Origin: Lampropedia puyangensis
GTDB lineage: Bacteria > Pseudomonadota > Gammaproteobacteria > Burkholderiales > Burkholderiaceae_C
Assembly: GCF_004833285.1 (NCBI RefSeq)
Contig: NZ_STFG01000001.1
Coordinates: forward strand, 496,001-560,000
DNA: 64,000 nucleotides
Direction: 5' to 3'
Shown here: positions 34,694 through 43,931 of the stretch, in pieces
Numbering within the stretch: the first letter of the stretch is position 1
Layout of the letters: each line of letters opens with the position of its first letter
Translations under genes and position numbers: made by a program
The notes under the pieces: generated by a model
Databases searched by the model: none
What the model saw: only the letters and a program-made list of their open reading frames with translations
What the model was told of the DNA's origin: nothing

Positions 34694-34803
34694 TATACCG
34701 TTGCAGCTATTGAGCCAAGTCAGGCAATCAGTGGCACGGTACAAACAATGCCTTTCATAGTATGCGCTGCTGCCAAGCGCATGACTTTTCATAGATCCAC
34801 ACC

Positions 34804-36120
34804 ATGACCTTCCAAGCACGCCCATTGCGTTTATCGACGCAGCAAGACGATTTTGAAGCCCAGTTCCAAAAGCGATTGCACTGGTCTGCAGAGACAGATA
34901 CCGAGATTGAGCAGCGCGTTGCAGACATTCTCAAAGCGGTTGCGCAAGAGGGTGATGCTGCCGTGCTGGGCTTTACCGCACGTTTTGATGGATTGCCTGC
35001 CACTTCTGTAGTGCAGTTGGAACTAACACAAGCGGAATTGAAAGCGGCCTTTGATGGCTTGCCTGAACAACAGCGAAACGCCTTGCAGCAAGCTGCAGCG
35101 CGTATTCGTAGCTACCACCAGGCACAAAAGAAGGCTTCTGGCGAGAGCTGGTCGTACCGCGATGAAGATGGCAGCTTGTTGGGGCAAAAAGTCACTCCTT
35201 TGGATCGCGTTGGTATTTACGTGCCGGGCGGCAAAGCCGCCTATCCTTCCAGCGTGTTGATGAATGCCATTCCTGCCAATGTTGCCGGTGTGCAAGAGAT
35301 CATCATGGTGGTGCCCACCCCGCGTGGGGAAAAAAATCCTTTGGTATTGGCTGCAGCCTATGTGGCAGGTGTCAGTCGTGCGTTCACTATTGGCGGTGCC
35401 CAAGCGGTTGGTGCTTTGGCCTACGGCACCGCCACTATTCCCAAAGTGGACAAAATCACTGGCCCCGGCAATGCCTATGTTGCCAGTGCGAAAAAACGCG
35501 TTTTTGGCTTGGTTGGCATTGACATGATTGCAGGGCCCAGCGAAATTCTGGTGCTTGCCGATGGCTCCACACCTGCCGATTGGGTCGCCATGGACTTGTT
35601 TTCTCAGGCAGAACACGATGAGCTCGCGCAAAGCATTTTGCTGTGCCCAGATGCGGCCTACATTGATGCCGTTCAGGAGGCCATTGATCGCTTGTTGCCG
35701 ACCTTGCCGCGCGCGGAAATTATTGCCAAGAGCTTGAATGGGCGAGGCGCCTTGATTCATACCCGTTCTATGCAAGAGGCCTGTGAGATCAGCAACCGCA
35801 TTGCTCCGGAGCATTTGGAGGTATCCAGTCACGAACCCCACCGTTGGGAGCCGGCGCTGCGCCATGCGGGAGCTATTTTCTTGGGAGCCTATACCAGCGA
35901 GAGTTTGGGCGACTATTGCGCAGGCCCAAACCATGTATTGCCTACAAGCGGAACAGCCAGGTTCTCTTCCCCTTTGTCCGTGATGGATTTCCAAAAGCGC
36001 AGCTCTATCATTGAAGTAAGTGCGGATGGCGCCCAAAAGCTCGGGCCTATTGCCCATATTTTGGCTGAGGGTGAAGGGTTGCAGGCCCACGGGCAAGCTG
36101 CGGTTTTGCGCTTGCGCTGA
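34804..36120 (+). CDS. hisD: Histidinol dehydrogenase
   Basis: 438 residues. [64 protein letters not shown] (zinc/base histidine), and [19 protein letters not shown] are all present. It converts histidinol to histidine in two NAD-dependent steps with zinc. The transcript ends at a strong hairpin just downstream, and no further his gene follows. Confidence 0.96.
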   Translation: MTFQARPLRLSTQQDDFEAQFQKRLHWSAETDTEIEQRVADILKAVAQEGDAAVLGFTARFDGLPATSVVQLELTQAELKAAFDGLPEQQRNALQQAAARIRSYHQAQKKASGESWSYRDEDGSLLGQKVTPLDRVGIYVPGGKAAYPSSVLMNAIPANVAGVQEIIMVVPTPRGEKNPLVLAAAYVAGVSRAFTIGGAQAVGALAYGTATIPKVDKITGPGNAYVASAKKRVFGLVGIDMIAGPSEILVLADGSTPADWVAMDLFSQAEHDELAQSILLCPDAAYIDAVQEAIDRLLPTLPRAEIIAKSLNGRGALIHTRSMQEACEISNRIAPEHLEVSSHEPHRWEPALRHAGAIFLGAYTSESLGDYCAGPNHVLPTSGTARFSSPLSVMDFQKRSSIIEVSADGAQKLGPIAHILAEGEGLQAHGQAAVLRLR

Positions 36121-36142
36121 ACAACAAGAGTTGAAAAAAAAG

Positions 36143-36175
36143 AAAGGCACCAAAAAGGTGCCTTTTATTTTTTTG
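36143..36175 (+). terminator. Terminator after hisD
   Basis: AAAGGCACC (36143-36151), AAAAA loop, GGTGCCTTT (36157-36165), then TTATTTTTTTG. It starts 22 bases after the hisD stop. Confidence 0.92.
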
Positions 36176-36659
36176 TTTTTGATATCCGTTGTAGTTCGTT
36201 TTTTTAGGTTGGATTCGCCATGGTATTTTTTCTGACACTAGGTGCATTTGGCGAGTTTGTCTCCTCGGCCTCTCAATCAGCTGGGATAGTTTGATGGCTA
36301 TCCGCTGTGAGTGGATGGACTATAGGTCAATGCACCTTTTTGGGTTATTGGTGCTTACCCTTTAATGTGCATATTTATGTGACATTTTTGTGAATGTCCT
36401 GTGCAGAGTCCCATCAACTGCATGGTGATCGCGGTGAACCTGTGATTGGTTAAATGGAAAACTGGAACGTATTTTTTGACACCAGAGTTGCGTCTACAAC
36501 TCAAAGCTATTGAGCTTGCGATGCGCGTTTTCCAGACTGATACTTGGTGCCTGGATGGAGAGTTGACACATTCGTTTCTGGGCTTTGCTTGTATAGGCAA
36601 TAATAGACTGGCTAGTTAGATCGTGCACACGTTCTAAGAACCCTATCCCATTCTTTTTA
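36176..36659. promoter_or_regulatory. Intergenic gap before the MCE/Mla operon
   Basis: About 484 bases with no convincing gene. TTGACA at 36563-36568 matches a -35, but the nearest -10-like words (TGTATA from 36590) leave a 21-base spacer. The operon promoter probably lies near here. No repeat or palindrome stands out. Confidence 0.3.
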
Positions 36660-37799
36660 TTGAGTGAGTTTTTCTTGAGTTCAACACCCCAGCTAAACAT
36701 TCAAGCATTGGAGAAGCGGCAATGTGTTCGCTTGTCCGGGAATTGGGGCGCTGCGTCGGTGAGTCAGCGCGCGGTTTGGCGTCAACTCAAAGGAGCTTTG
36801 CACAGCGCTGCACAGTTGCATGATGCCGAGTGGGATTTGACGGATGCGCAGGGTTTTGACCATGTTGCTGCGCAACTATTGTGGGAGATGTGGCGCCAAC
36901 GCATGCCGGCACAATTGCATGGCACAGAAAGTCAGAAAGCAATCGTTGAGCGTGTTGCTAAATTGACGGTCAACACACAGGTGAAAGCAGAGTCTGGTGG
37001 TGTTGCACAGGGTGTTTCACTTCTCGGTCAATTCGCCTTGGGTGGCTTGTCGCATGCCAAAGGGATGCTCGAGCTGGTTGGTCAACTGCTGCTTGATGCC
37101 ATTCAATTGGTGCACAGGCCATTGCGCGGCCCTTGGCATGATTTCTCCGGGCATGTGTTTCGTATGGGGGCACAGGCCTTGCCAATTACGGCTTTGGTTG
37201 GTTTTTTGATTGGCGTTGTCATCGCTTATTTGCTGGCTTTGCAATTGCGACAGTTTGGAGCAGATGCTTTTATTGTCGATATTCTCGGCATTTCCATCAC
37301 GCGTGAGCTTGGCCCTTTGTTGGCCGCGATTTTGGTTGCAGGGCGCTCTGGCTCAGCCATCACGGCCCAAATTGGGGTGATGCGCGTGAATGAAGAGCTT
37401 GATGCCATGCGGGTGATGGGAATTCCGCAAGGCTTTCGTCTGGTATTGCCACGAGCCATGGCGTTGGCATTGGCGATGCCTTTGGTTAGCCTCTGGACTA
37501 CGATGGCTGCCTTGGTGGGGGGCGTGTGGGCGGCAGACATGTCGCTGAATATTTCCCCTGCATTTTTCGTTCAAACATTGCCGGCTGCAGTGGATGTGGC
37601 CAATCTGTGGTTGGCAATGGCCAAGTCAGTGGTGTTTGGGTTGGCCATTGCTTTGGTGGGGAGCCATTGGGGGCTTTGGGTCAAACCCAATACCGAGAGT
37701 CTGGGCAGTGGTACCACGGCGTCGGTGGTTACTTCGATCACGGCAGTGATAGTGATTGATGCTGTGTTTGCCATTATTTTCAGAAACGTGGGGTTTTAA
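36660..37799 (+). CDS. MlaE-type lipid ABC permease with N-terminal STAS-like domain
   Basis: 379 residues in the frame from TTG 36660; TTG 36675 is an alternative with GTGAG upstream. No ATG occurs until far inside. Residues about 1-105 resemble a MlaB/STAS domain (RLSGNWGAASV, AEWDLTDAQGFDHVAAQLLW), then the MlaE permease follows with MGAQALPITALVGFLIGVVI, ITRELGPLLAAILVAGRSGS and INEELDAMRVMGI-type loops. It is the first gene of a four-gene MCE transporter operon moving phospholipids across the envelope. MlaB is usually separate, so this is a fusion. Confidence 0.88.
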   Translation: MSEFFLSSTPQLNIQALEKRQCVRLSGNWGAASVSQRAVWRQLKGALHSAAQLHDAEWDLTDAQGFDHVAAQLLWEMWRQRMPAQLHGTESQKAIVERVAKLTVNTQVKAESGGVAQGVSLLGQFALGGLSHAKGMLELVGQLLLDAIQLVHRPLRGPWHDFSGHVFRMGAQALPITALVGFLIGVVIAYLLALQLRQFGADAFIVDILGISITRELGPLLAAILVAGRSGSAITAQIGVMRVNEELDAMRVMGIPQGFRLVLPRAMALALAMPLVSLWTTMAALVGGVWAADMSLNISPAFFVQTLPAAVDVANLWLAMAKSVVFGLAIALVGSHWGLWVKPNTESLGSGTTASVVTSITAVIVIDAVFAIIFRNVGF

Positions 37800-37802
37800 G
37801 GC

Positions 37803-38633
37803 ATGAACCGCACTTTGGATCAACACGCGCAAACTGGCTCAGATGGGCAGTCAGAAGATATTTTGGTGGATGTCGACCATATTTCGACGGTTTTTGGGCA
37901 GGGAGCTTCTGCTTTTTCGGTGCATGAGAATTTGGACTTGAAAGTCCGCCGTGGCGAAATCATGACCATTGTGGGTGGCTCAGGCACGGGTAAAACAGTG
38001 CTTTTGCGCCATATTCTGGGTTTGACCAAGCCAAGTGCTGGTGTGGTGCGTATCAATGGTATTCCTGCCCATGCCTTGCCGGCTGAGGGCGCATCAGCGC
38101 GCATGGGGATGCTGTTCCAGCATGGTGCCCTGTTTTCTGCATTCAACGTGCTGGACAATGTGGCCTTTGCTTTGCGTGAGCAGGACAGCTTGCCGGACGC
38201 GGTTGTACGAGATGCGGCAATCGTGAAGCTGCAGATGGTTGGCCTCAAACCCGAACATGCGTTGCGTATGCCTTCGGATTTGTCTGGCGGTATGATCAAA
38301 CGCGTAGCTCTGGCACGTGCCTTGATCATGGATCCACCGCTTTTGCTTCTCGATGAACCCACTGCAGGTCTTGATCCGCGGGGCTCAGATGAGTTTTGCG
38401 AATTGCTGCTTGAAGTGCATCAAGAGTTGGGTTTGACGGTGGTGATGGTGACCCATGATCTGGATACGCTGTATGCCCTCAGCACACGTGTTGCGGTACT
38501 CGCGGAGAAGAAAGTCATTGTGGAAGGTCCACCTAAAGAGGTGATCACTTTCAAACACCCTTTTATTGAACAGTTTTTTCTTGGCGAGCGTGGTTTGCGC
38601 GCGCTCGAACCAGCCCCCGTGGCAAAACCATAA
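37803..38633 (+). CDS. MlaF-type lipid ABC transporter ATPase
   Basis: 276 residues. Walker A is VGGSGTGKTVLLRHI, the signature LSGGMIKRVALARAL, Walker B LLLLDEPTAGLDP and the switch VMVTHDLDTLYALS. The GGSGTGKT form is typical of MlaF/MceG-like ATPases. It begins three bases after the permease stop, so it is in the operon. Confidence 0.93.
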   Translation: MNRTLDQHAQTGSDGQSEDILVDVDHISTVFGQGASAFSVHENLDLKVRRGEIMTIVGGSGTGKTVLLRHILGLTKPSAGVVRINGIPAHALPAEGASARMGMLFQHGALFSAFNVLDNVAFALREQDSLPDAVVRDAAIVKLQMVGLKPEHALRMPSDLSGGMIKRVALARALIMDPPLLLLDEPTAGLDPRGSDEFCELLLEVHQELGLTVVMVTHDLDTLYALSTRVAVLAEKKVIVEGPPKEVITFKHPFIEQFFLGERGLRALEPAPVAKP

Positions 38634-38659
38634 GGCCATAGAGCTAGAGGACATCGTGC

Positions 38660-39625
38660 ATGGAAAACAAATCACACGCTATTGCGGCTGGCGTATTTGT
38701 CTTGAGTTTGGTTGTTGTGCTGGCATTTTTGGCCGTATGGCTTACGCGCGACCAAGGCAGTTACAACACCTATGAATTGTCGACTCCACAAGCGGTCACC
38801 GGATTGCAGCCTCAGGCCCCAGTTCGTTATAAAGGCGTAGCCGTTGGTCGAGTGAGTTACATCGGTTTTGACAAGGATGAACCAGGCCATGTGCTCATTC
38901 GGGTATTGGTGGACGACACTACGCCAGTGACAGAAACCACCTTTGCGACGTTGGGCTATCAAGGTGTGACAGGCCTGGCGTACATTGATTTGGATGATGC
39001 CAAAGAGTCTTTGCGGGATTTGGGGCGCACATCCAGAGGCTATAGGCGCTTGCCAATGCGGCAGTCCAACCTGAGTCAGTTGGCTGCGATGGGGCCGGAA
39101 CTCTTTGGCGAAGTGCAAGAAACACTGACACGCGTGAAAACGCTATTGAGTGATGACAACCAGCGTGTCTTGATTGGCACGGTCTCCAGTTTTGGGCAGG
39201 CGGCCCACAATACCTCAGTGTTGGTTGAACAGCTCAATCAAAGCTGGAATAAGGATTTGGCGCCAGCGATTACCCAATTGAGCGGTGATGTTCAGCGCAA
39301 CATGGCTTCGCTGGAAAAAACAGCACACAGTATCAGTCTGATGAGCCGTGAAATTGCCGCTGTTGCCAAGCAAGTGGGGCAAGAAGGAGGAGCGGTTGAC
39401 CAGTTGAGTGTGACGGCCCAGTCGTTTGAAGGGGTTGCCAACGATATCAATAGCAACACCTTGCCGCGCCTGCAGAGCACGATGGATGAGGTCAGTGCCG
39501 CTATGCGCGAAGTCAAGCAATTGGCCAGTGGCCTGAGTGAAAGCCCACAAGCCTTTATTTTTGGCCCTAATGTTGGCCAACCTGGGCCGGGTGAACCAGG
39601 CTTTGTTGCTCCAGTCGGGCATTGA
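38660..39625 (+). CDS. MCE-domain periplasmic lipid-binding protein (MlaD-like)
   Basis: 321 residues. One N-terminal membrane helix (about 8-27) is followed by an MCE domain (about 40-120: YELSTPQAVTGLQPQAPVRY then KGVAVGRVSYIGFD), then a long helical region that probably forms a tunnel. It would bind lipid in the periplasm, docked on the MlaE permease. It is longer than E. coli MlaD (about 180 residues), more like the paralogues with an extended C-terminal helix. Confidence 0.9.
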   Translation: MENKSHAIAAGVFVLSLVVVLAFLAVWLTRDQGSYNTYELSTPQAVTGLQPQAPVRYKGVAVGRVSYIGFDKDEPGHVLIRVLVDDTTPVTETTFATLGYQGVTGLAYIDLDDAKESLRDLGRTSRGYRRLPMRQSNLSQLAAMGPELFGEVQETLTRVKTLLSDDNQRVLIGTVSSFGQAAHNTSVLVEQLNQSWNKDLAPAITQLSGDVQRNMASLEKTAHSISLMSREIAAVAKQVGQEGGAVDQLSVTAQSFEGVANDINSNTLPRLQSTMDEVSAAMREVKQLASGLSESPQAFIFGPNVGQPGPGEPGFVAPVGH

Positions 39626-39661
39626 GCTAGTCGAGAGTGGAACGAATCAAGGAGTTTTTTT

Positions 39662-40456
39662 ATGCCTATGCCACAAGCTAAAACTACAGGTAAGAGCCTT
39701 TTAGCAGCACAGATTGCGGATGTTGCTTCTTCAGCAAACTTACGGCAACGCTCGGTAGCAGTTAGTGCGGTTGTGGCTATGGTATGGGCGTTGCAGGGGT
39801 GCAGTGCACTGCCAGCGCCTCAAGCGGCCCCTGCTCTTTATGATTTTGGCTCTGTCGTGGCAGTTGCCGCCCCCTCTATCGTCGGTGCTGATTCAGGTCA
39901 TCAAGGCCTTTTGCTGCGGCCTGTCTATTTGGCTGAAGTCACAGCCCAAGGTCTGCCAGACAATAGCCAGATCATGTTATACCGCCTTCGGTATTCAGAA
40001 GACTTGCAGTTACGTGGCTACCAGAAAGCCCGTTGGAGTCAACCAGTCGAGCAGTTGGTTGAACAGCAATTGCGTAGCCAATTGGCACGCAGCCGCCCAG
40101 TGTTGTCTGATCGCTTGAATGTGAGTTTTGGACGCAATGCGCAATCTGCCCCTGCTATTGCCTATGTCAATCTGATACATTTTGAGCAGGCGTTTACTGG
40201 GCCATCAACCAGCCAGGCAGAGGTTCAGGCGCAAGTAACCGTGGTTGAACCGAGTCCGCAAGGCGACCGTTTGTTAGGGCAGAAGCGTTTTGACTACAGC
40301 AATGCTGCTCCGTCTGCAGATGCAGTTGGCGGGGCGAGGGCTTTGGCGCAGGCGGCTGCGCAATTGTCTTTAGATGTGGATGCGTGGATCACAACGATTT
40401 TGAATTCAACGCCCCCGTCGTCAGGCGTGGAATTTGTGCCTTCTCAGTCGCGCTGA
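39662..40456 (+). CDS. ABC-type transport auxiliary lipoprotein (PqiC-like)
   Basis: 264 residues. After a long n-region, VVAMVWALQGCSALPAP gives a lipobox with Cys at about 47. The following sequence (LYDFGSVVAVA, RPVYLAEVTAQGLPDNSQIM then LYRLRYSEDLQLRGY) matches the ABC-type auxiliary family that accompanies MCE systems, related to PqiC. It would sit on the outer membrane and receive lipid. It is the last gene of the operon. Confidence 0.85.
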   Translation: MPMPQAKTTGKSLLAAQIADVASSANLRQRSVAVSAVVAMVWALQGCSALPAPQAAPALYDFGSVVAVAAPSIVGADSGHQGLLLRPVYLAEVTAQGLPDNSQIMLYRLRYSEDLQLRGYQKARWSQPVEQLVEQQLRSQLARSRPVLSDRLNVSFGRNAQSAPAIAYVNLIHFEQAFTGPSTSQAEVQAQVTVVEPSPQGDRLLGQKRFDYSNAAPSADAVGGARALAQAAAQLSLDVDAWITTILNSTPPSSGVEFVPSQSR

Positions 40457-40502
40457 TGGCCTCTTGGCCATAGCTTAAGAAGGGTTCAAGGGTGTGGTGC
40501 AG

Positions 40503-41681
40503 TCAGACTCTTGCCTTGAAACGGTGCAGGGAGGAGGGCAGCAAGATGCTCTGGTCTACTTGGTCAATCTGGGTGTGGCCGCAGAAGGCCATGCTGACAT
40601 CCAGTTCTTTTTGCAGGATGGTCAGTGCTTTGGTTACCCCTTCTTGGCCGTACGCCCCTAAACCGTAGACAAAGCTGCGGCCAAGCATAGTGCCACGCGC
40701 GCCAAGTGCACGTGCTTTCAGAATATCCTGGCCGGTGCGGATGCCGCCATCCATCCATACCTCCAAGTCTTTTCCTACAGCATCCACAATTTCGGGCAAG
40801 GCACTGATAGAGGAGGGGGCACTGTCCAGTTGCCGTCCGCCATGGTTGCTCACCACAATGGCATCAGCGCCGCTTTGCGCAGCAAGCTTGGCATCCTCCA
40901 CATCCATGATGCCTTTGAGAATGATTTTGCCGCCCCATTGGTTTTTGATACGCTCAACATCATTCCAGTTCAGTTGTGGATCGAATTGTTCGGCGGTCCA
41001 TGAAGACAGCGAGGACAAATCCGTCACGCCTTTGGCATGGCCCACGATATTGCCAAAGGTGCGCCGTTGGGTGCCAAACATGGCTTTGCACCAGTGTGGC
41101 TTGGTTGCTAAATTGAGCAAGTTTTTTAGCGTGGGCTTAGGCGGTGTGGTCAGTCCATTTTTAATGTCTTTATGGCGCTGGCCTAGCACTTGCAAATCCA
41201 GTGTTAGGACCAGCGCTGAGCACCCAGCAGCCTTGGCTCGGGCAATCAAGTTGGCTGAAAATTCACGGTCACGCATGACGTAGAGTTGGAACCAGAATGG
41301 GTGACCGTTGGTGCCTTGAGCTACATCCTCAATGGAGCAGATGCTCATGGTAGAGAGTGTGAAGGGGATGCCAAAGTCTCGCGCAGCGCGAGCGGTGAGA
41401 GTCTCACCATCAGCGTGCTGCATGCCTGTCAGCCCTACAGGCGCAATGGCAGCTGGCATCGCCACATCTTGCCCCAGCATTTGGGTACGCGTAGAGCGTC
41501 CGGACATATCGACGGCTACACGTTGGCGGAAAAGCAAGTTCTGGAAATCTGCTTCGTTCGCCCGATAGGTGCTTTCGGTGTAAGAGCCCGAATCAGCGTA
41601 GTCGTAGAACATGCGTGGGACGCGGCGTTTGGCCACTTTGCGCAGGTCTTCGATACAGGTGATGGTGTTCAGATTGGTCAT
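40503..41681 (-). CDS. lldD: FMN-dependent alpha-hydroxy-acid dehydrogenase (L-lactate dehydrogenase type)
   Basis: 392 residues. RRVPRMFYDYADSGSYTEST, IAPVGLTGMQHADGE, the catalytic histidine in VVSNHGGRQLD, and WMDGGIRTGQDILKARALG with GARGTMLGRSFVYGL are all FMN-barrel hallmarks. It most likely oxidises L-lactate to pyruvate at the membrane; glycolate or mandelate dehydrogenases are alternatives. It is transcribed alone, opposite the MCE operon. Confidence 0.88.
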   Translation of the reverse strand: MTNLNTITCIEDLRKVAKRRVPRMFYDYADSGSYTESTYRANEADFQNLLFRQRVAVDMSGRSTRTQMLGQDVAMPAAIAPVGLTGMQHADGETLTARAARDFGIPFTLSTMSICSIEDVAQGTNGHPFWFQLYVMRDREFSANLIARAKAAGCSALVLTLDLQVLGQRHKDIKNGLTTPPKPTLKNLLNLATKPHWCKAMFGTQRRTFGNIVGHAKGVTDLSSLSSWTAEQFDPQLNWNDVERIKNQWGGKIILKGIMDVEDAKLAAQSGADAIVVSNHGGRQLDSAPSSISALPEIVDAVGKDLEVWMDGGIRTGQDILKARALGARGTMLGRSFVYGLGAYGQEGVTKALTILQKELDVSMAFCGHTQIDQVDQSILLPSSLHRFKARV

Positions 41682-41733
41682 AGCATCCTGACTGGCAAAA
41701 GCAATTCAACAATGTGCGGCGGAGGCGGCAGCC

Positions 41734-42105
41734 TCACGGCAAAGGTTTGATTTCGTAAAGCCCTTCACCCATTTGACGGTGTGCACCAAACACCGCTTCG
41801 AGTGCGGCTACTTCAGCGATGCGCCAGCTCTCAAAGACATGGCGTTCGGCATCAGAGAGATTGTCCACATCAATCGTGTCAGCACTGCCTGTTCCTTGCG
41901 TTTGAATGATACGCAAGAATGCGTGGTAGATGGGAAGCACCAAGGCGACATTACCCAACGCATTCACGAGTGCTTGCCCGAAGGCTGCTTGCGCTTGTGT
42001 GCGCTGGCGTGAGGACACGGTTTCATCGCCGAACCAGAGATCAACATGAAAAGGCCATGGCTGCGACCGATCATGCGTGGTGCTTTGCTCAGCGGCCATT
42101 GTCAT
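41734..42105 (-). CDS. Hypothetical protein downstream of TonB-like lipoprotein
   Basis: 123 residues from ATG 42105 (ATG 42099 also possible). It contains WPFHVDLWFGDETVSSRQRT, ALVNALGNVALVLPIYHAFL and VFGAHRQMGEGLYEIKPLP. I recognise no domain; it appears soluble and acidic. It overlaps the upstream TonB-like gene by up to 17 bases, so it is probably co-translated with it. A longer in-frame stretch upstream is a shadow of that gene. Confidence 0.5.
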   Translation of the reverse strand: MTMAAEQSTTHDRSQPWPFHVDLWFGDETVSSRQRTQAQAAFGQALVNALGNVALVLPIYHAFLRIIQTQGTGSADTIDVDNLSDAERHVFESWRIAEVAALEAVFGAHRQMGEGLYEIKPLP

Positions 42106-42571
42106 TACTGGAGGTATCGGAGGAGCTTGGGAAAGTAAACTGCAAAGGGAGGCGCACTTTCGCAGGGTCAAAACCTGGGGCAGGAGGGAAACGGCAGGAC
42201 TGGATGAAACGAGCGACTTCTTTATCAAAAGCATTCGCAACGTTGGTGCGAGTAGCCTCATTCGCAGCGGAAGGCGCAGTGCGGATTTGTTTGAGCAGAC
42301 GATTGGCTGGTTGGTAAGGCGCCAAGTCTGTAATGCTGCCATCGGCTTGAACCCAGAAATCCATGATGACGGTGGTTTCAAAGTACGTTCTCAGGGCTAA
42401 GCTGGGATAACGTACTTTGGTTTTGCACTTCCAAGGCATTTCCACGCTTCTGGGATTGGGGGGCGGTGGCTTGGTGGCGCAGCCTGCCAGTATGGTGCCC
42501 AAGCAGACTGCCGTCATGCTGCGGGATATCCAAGAGGAAAAAGGCAGGCGGGACGGATGTAAGTGGGGCAT
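42089..42571 (-). CDS. TonB-C-like lipoprotein
   Basis: 160 residues from ATG 42571; ATG 42517 is possible but leaves no positive n-region. A lipobox TILAGC places Cys near residue 31. The remainder (YPSLALRTYFETTVIMDFWV then QADGSITDLAPYQPANRLLK, and FPPAPGFDPAKVRLPLQFTF) has the C-terminal TonB-box-like fold that binds outer-membrane receptors or acts in related assemblies. Without a TonB N-terminal anchor and ExbBD partners, an energy-transducing role is doubtful. Confidence 0.6.
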   Translation of the reverse strand: MPHLHPSRLPFSSWISRSMTAVCLGTILAGCATKPPPPNPRSVEMPWKCKTKVRYPSLALRTYFETTVIMDFWVQADGSITDLAPYQPANRLLKQIRTAPSAANEATRTNVANAFDKEVARFIQSCRFPPAPGFDPAKVRLPLQFTFPSSSDTSSNDNGR

Positions 42572-42667
42572 GGTGCAGAGAAGTAATGGACAGCTCTCCA
42601 TGCTTGATGGCAAGCACTTGAACTGTTAAACAGTAATAGCAAGGCGCCGCAACGCCTATGCCGGATA

Positions 42668-43171
42668 TTACTTGCTGGTCTCAAACAGGCCAACGCGCAG
42701 GTCATTGGCAACGTAGATTTCTTGGCCATCAGCGAGCAGGCGCGCATCTGCAATGGCCATGTTGAGTTTGCGTTTGATGACGCGCTTGATATCGATTTCG
42801 TAAGTGACGAGCTTGACGTTGGGTTTGACTTCACCAGTGAATTTGACTTCGCCAGCACCTAAGGCGCGACCTTTGCCGGGCAAGCGCAGCCATGTCAGGT
42901 AAAAACCAATGAGTTGCCACATGGCATCGAGTCCAAGACAGCCGGGCATGACGGGATCGCCTCGGAAATGGCACTCAAAAAACCACAGGTCAGGTTTGAT
43001 ATCGAGTTCCGCCACGATGCGTCCCAGGCCGTGCGCACCGGTTTCGTCGTCAATATGGGTGATGCGATCGAACATCAACATGGGAGGCAAAGGCAGTTTG
43101 CCGCTATCAGGCCCAAAAAGGCGGCCTTCGCCAGAGTCAATCAGTTGTTCGTAGGAAAAAGATTCGACCAT
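42668..43171 (-). CDS. fabA: 3-Hydroxydecanoyl-ACP dehydratase/isomerase
   Basis: 167 residues, the usual FabA size. [13 protein letters not shown], then [20 protein letters not shown] with [18 protein letters not shown] contain the catalytic His and Asp. It introduces the cis double bond for unsaturated fatty acid synthesis in the cytoplasm. fabB, its common neighbour, is not adjacent. Confidence 0.95.
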   Translation of the reverse strand: MVESFSYEQLIDSGEGRLFGPDSGKLPLPPMLMFDRITHIDDETGAHGLGRIVAELDIKPDLWFFECHFRGDPVMPGCLGLDAMWQLIGFYLTWLRLPGKGRALGAGEVKFTGEVKPNVKLVTYEIDIKRVIKRKLNMAIADARLLADGQEIYVANDLRVGLFETSK

Positions 43172-43231
43172 TTTTCTTATCTGTGGATGACGATTTTGCG
43201 GGGCGCAAAACCAAAAAGGGGTGAGTATAGC

Positions 43232-43777
43232 TTAGCGTGCTTTGGCATCACTCCAGCGCCATTGTTGGGCCGCTGGCAGCACTTCAAGGCGTTGCTGTGC
43301 AGTGGCCGCCAGTTGTGCTGGCGAGACCAGTGCAGGATTGATGCTGTTCAAAGGCTGCAAAACAAAGGCTCTTTCAAACATTCGGGGGTGTGGCAGCGTC
43401 AACTCACTGGTGCCTAGTTGCAGCCAATGTCCGTCCTGTTCGTAGAGCAGAATGTCCAAGTCCAGCGTGCGGGGCGCATTGCGGTAGGGCCTTTGGCGCC
43501 CGGCTTCGAGCTCCAGTGCTTGAAGGGCGTGAAGCAAGTCCAGTGGCGCCATGGTCGTGCATATGCGAATGACGGCATTCGTGTAGTCTGGACCGTCGGC
43601 GTCTACGGGGGCTGAATGAAAAAGTGCAGATGCAGCGTCAAGCGTGGTGTGAGGCCAGCTTGCTATGGCCGCCACTGCGGCGCTGAGAGTTTCATGGGCG
43701 AGGCCCAAATTGGCGCCTAACCCTATCCATGCCCGATTGGCTTGGTGATGTTCTTGTGGCACTGCAGTGTGGTGCAT
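43232..43777 (-). CDS. folK: Hydroxymethyldihydropterin pyrophosphokinase
   Basis: 181 residues from ATG 43777. AWIGLGANLG, SALFHSAPVD, ALELEAGRQRPYRNAPRTLD with LDILLYE, and LPHPRMFERAFVLQPL are the HPPK motifs. It transfers pyrophosphate from ATP to 6-hydroxymethyl-dihydropterin in folate synthesis. It follows pcnB on the same strand, the pcnB-folK arrangement common in beta- and gammaproteobacteria. Confidence 0.95.
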   Translation of the reverse strand: MHHTAVPQEHHQANRAWIGLGANLGLAHETLSAAVAAIASWPHTTLDAASALFHSAPVDADGPDYTNAVIRICTTMAPLDLLHALQALELEAGRQRPYRNAPRTLDLDILLYEQDGHWLQLGTSELTLPHPRMFERAFVLQPLNSINPALVSPAQLAATAQQRLEVLPAAQQWRWSDAKAR

Positions 43778-43931
43778 GGCGTTTGTGTAAAAGATGCTTG
43801 CCGTTTTTGCAGAAACGAAAACTATTGCCGAAGGCTGTGCAAACACAGTTGCTGTGGCTTTCAATGGGATATTTGACATCGATTGGATGTCTGCAAAAAC
43901 GGCGGTTGAACAGGCTTGCGGGTTTGGCGAC

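Noticed and set aside
35023-36153. A 376-codon minus-strand frame opposite hisD
   Set aside because: hisD has all family motifs on the plus strand and the antisense frame shows no recognisable domain; it is a codon-bias shadow.
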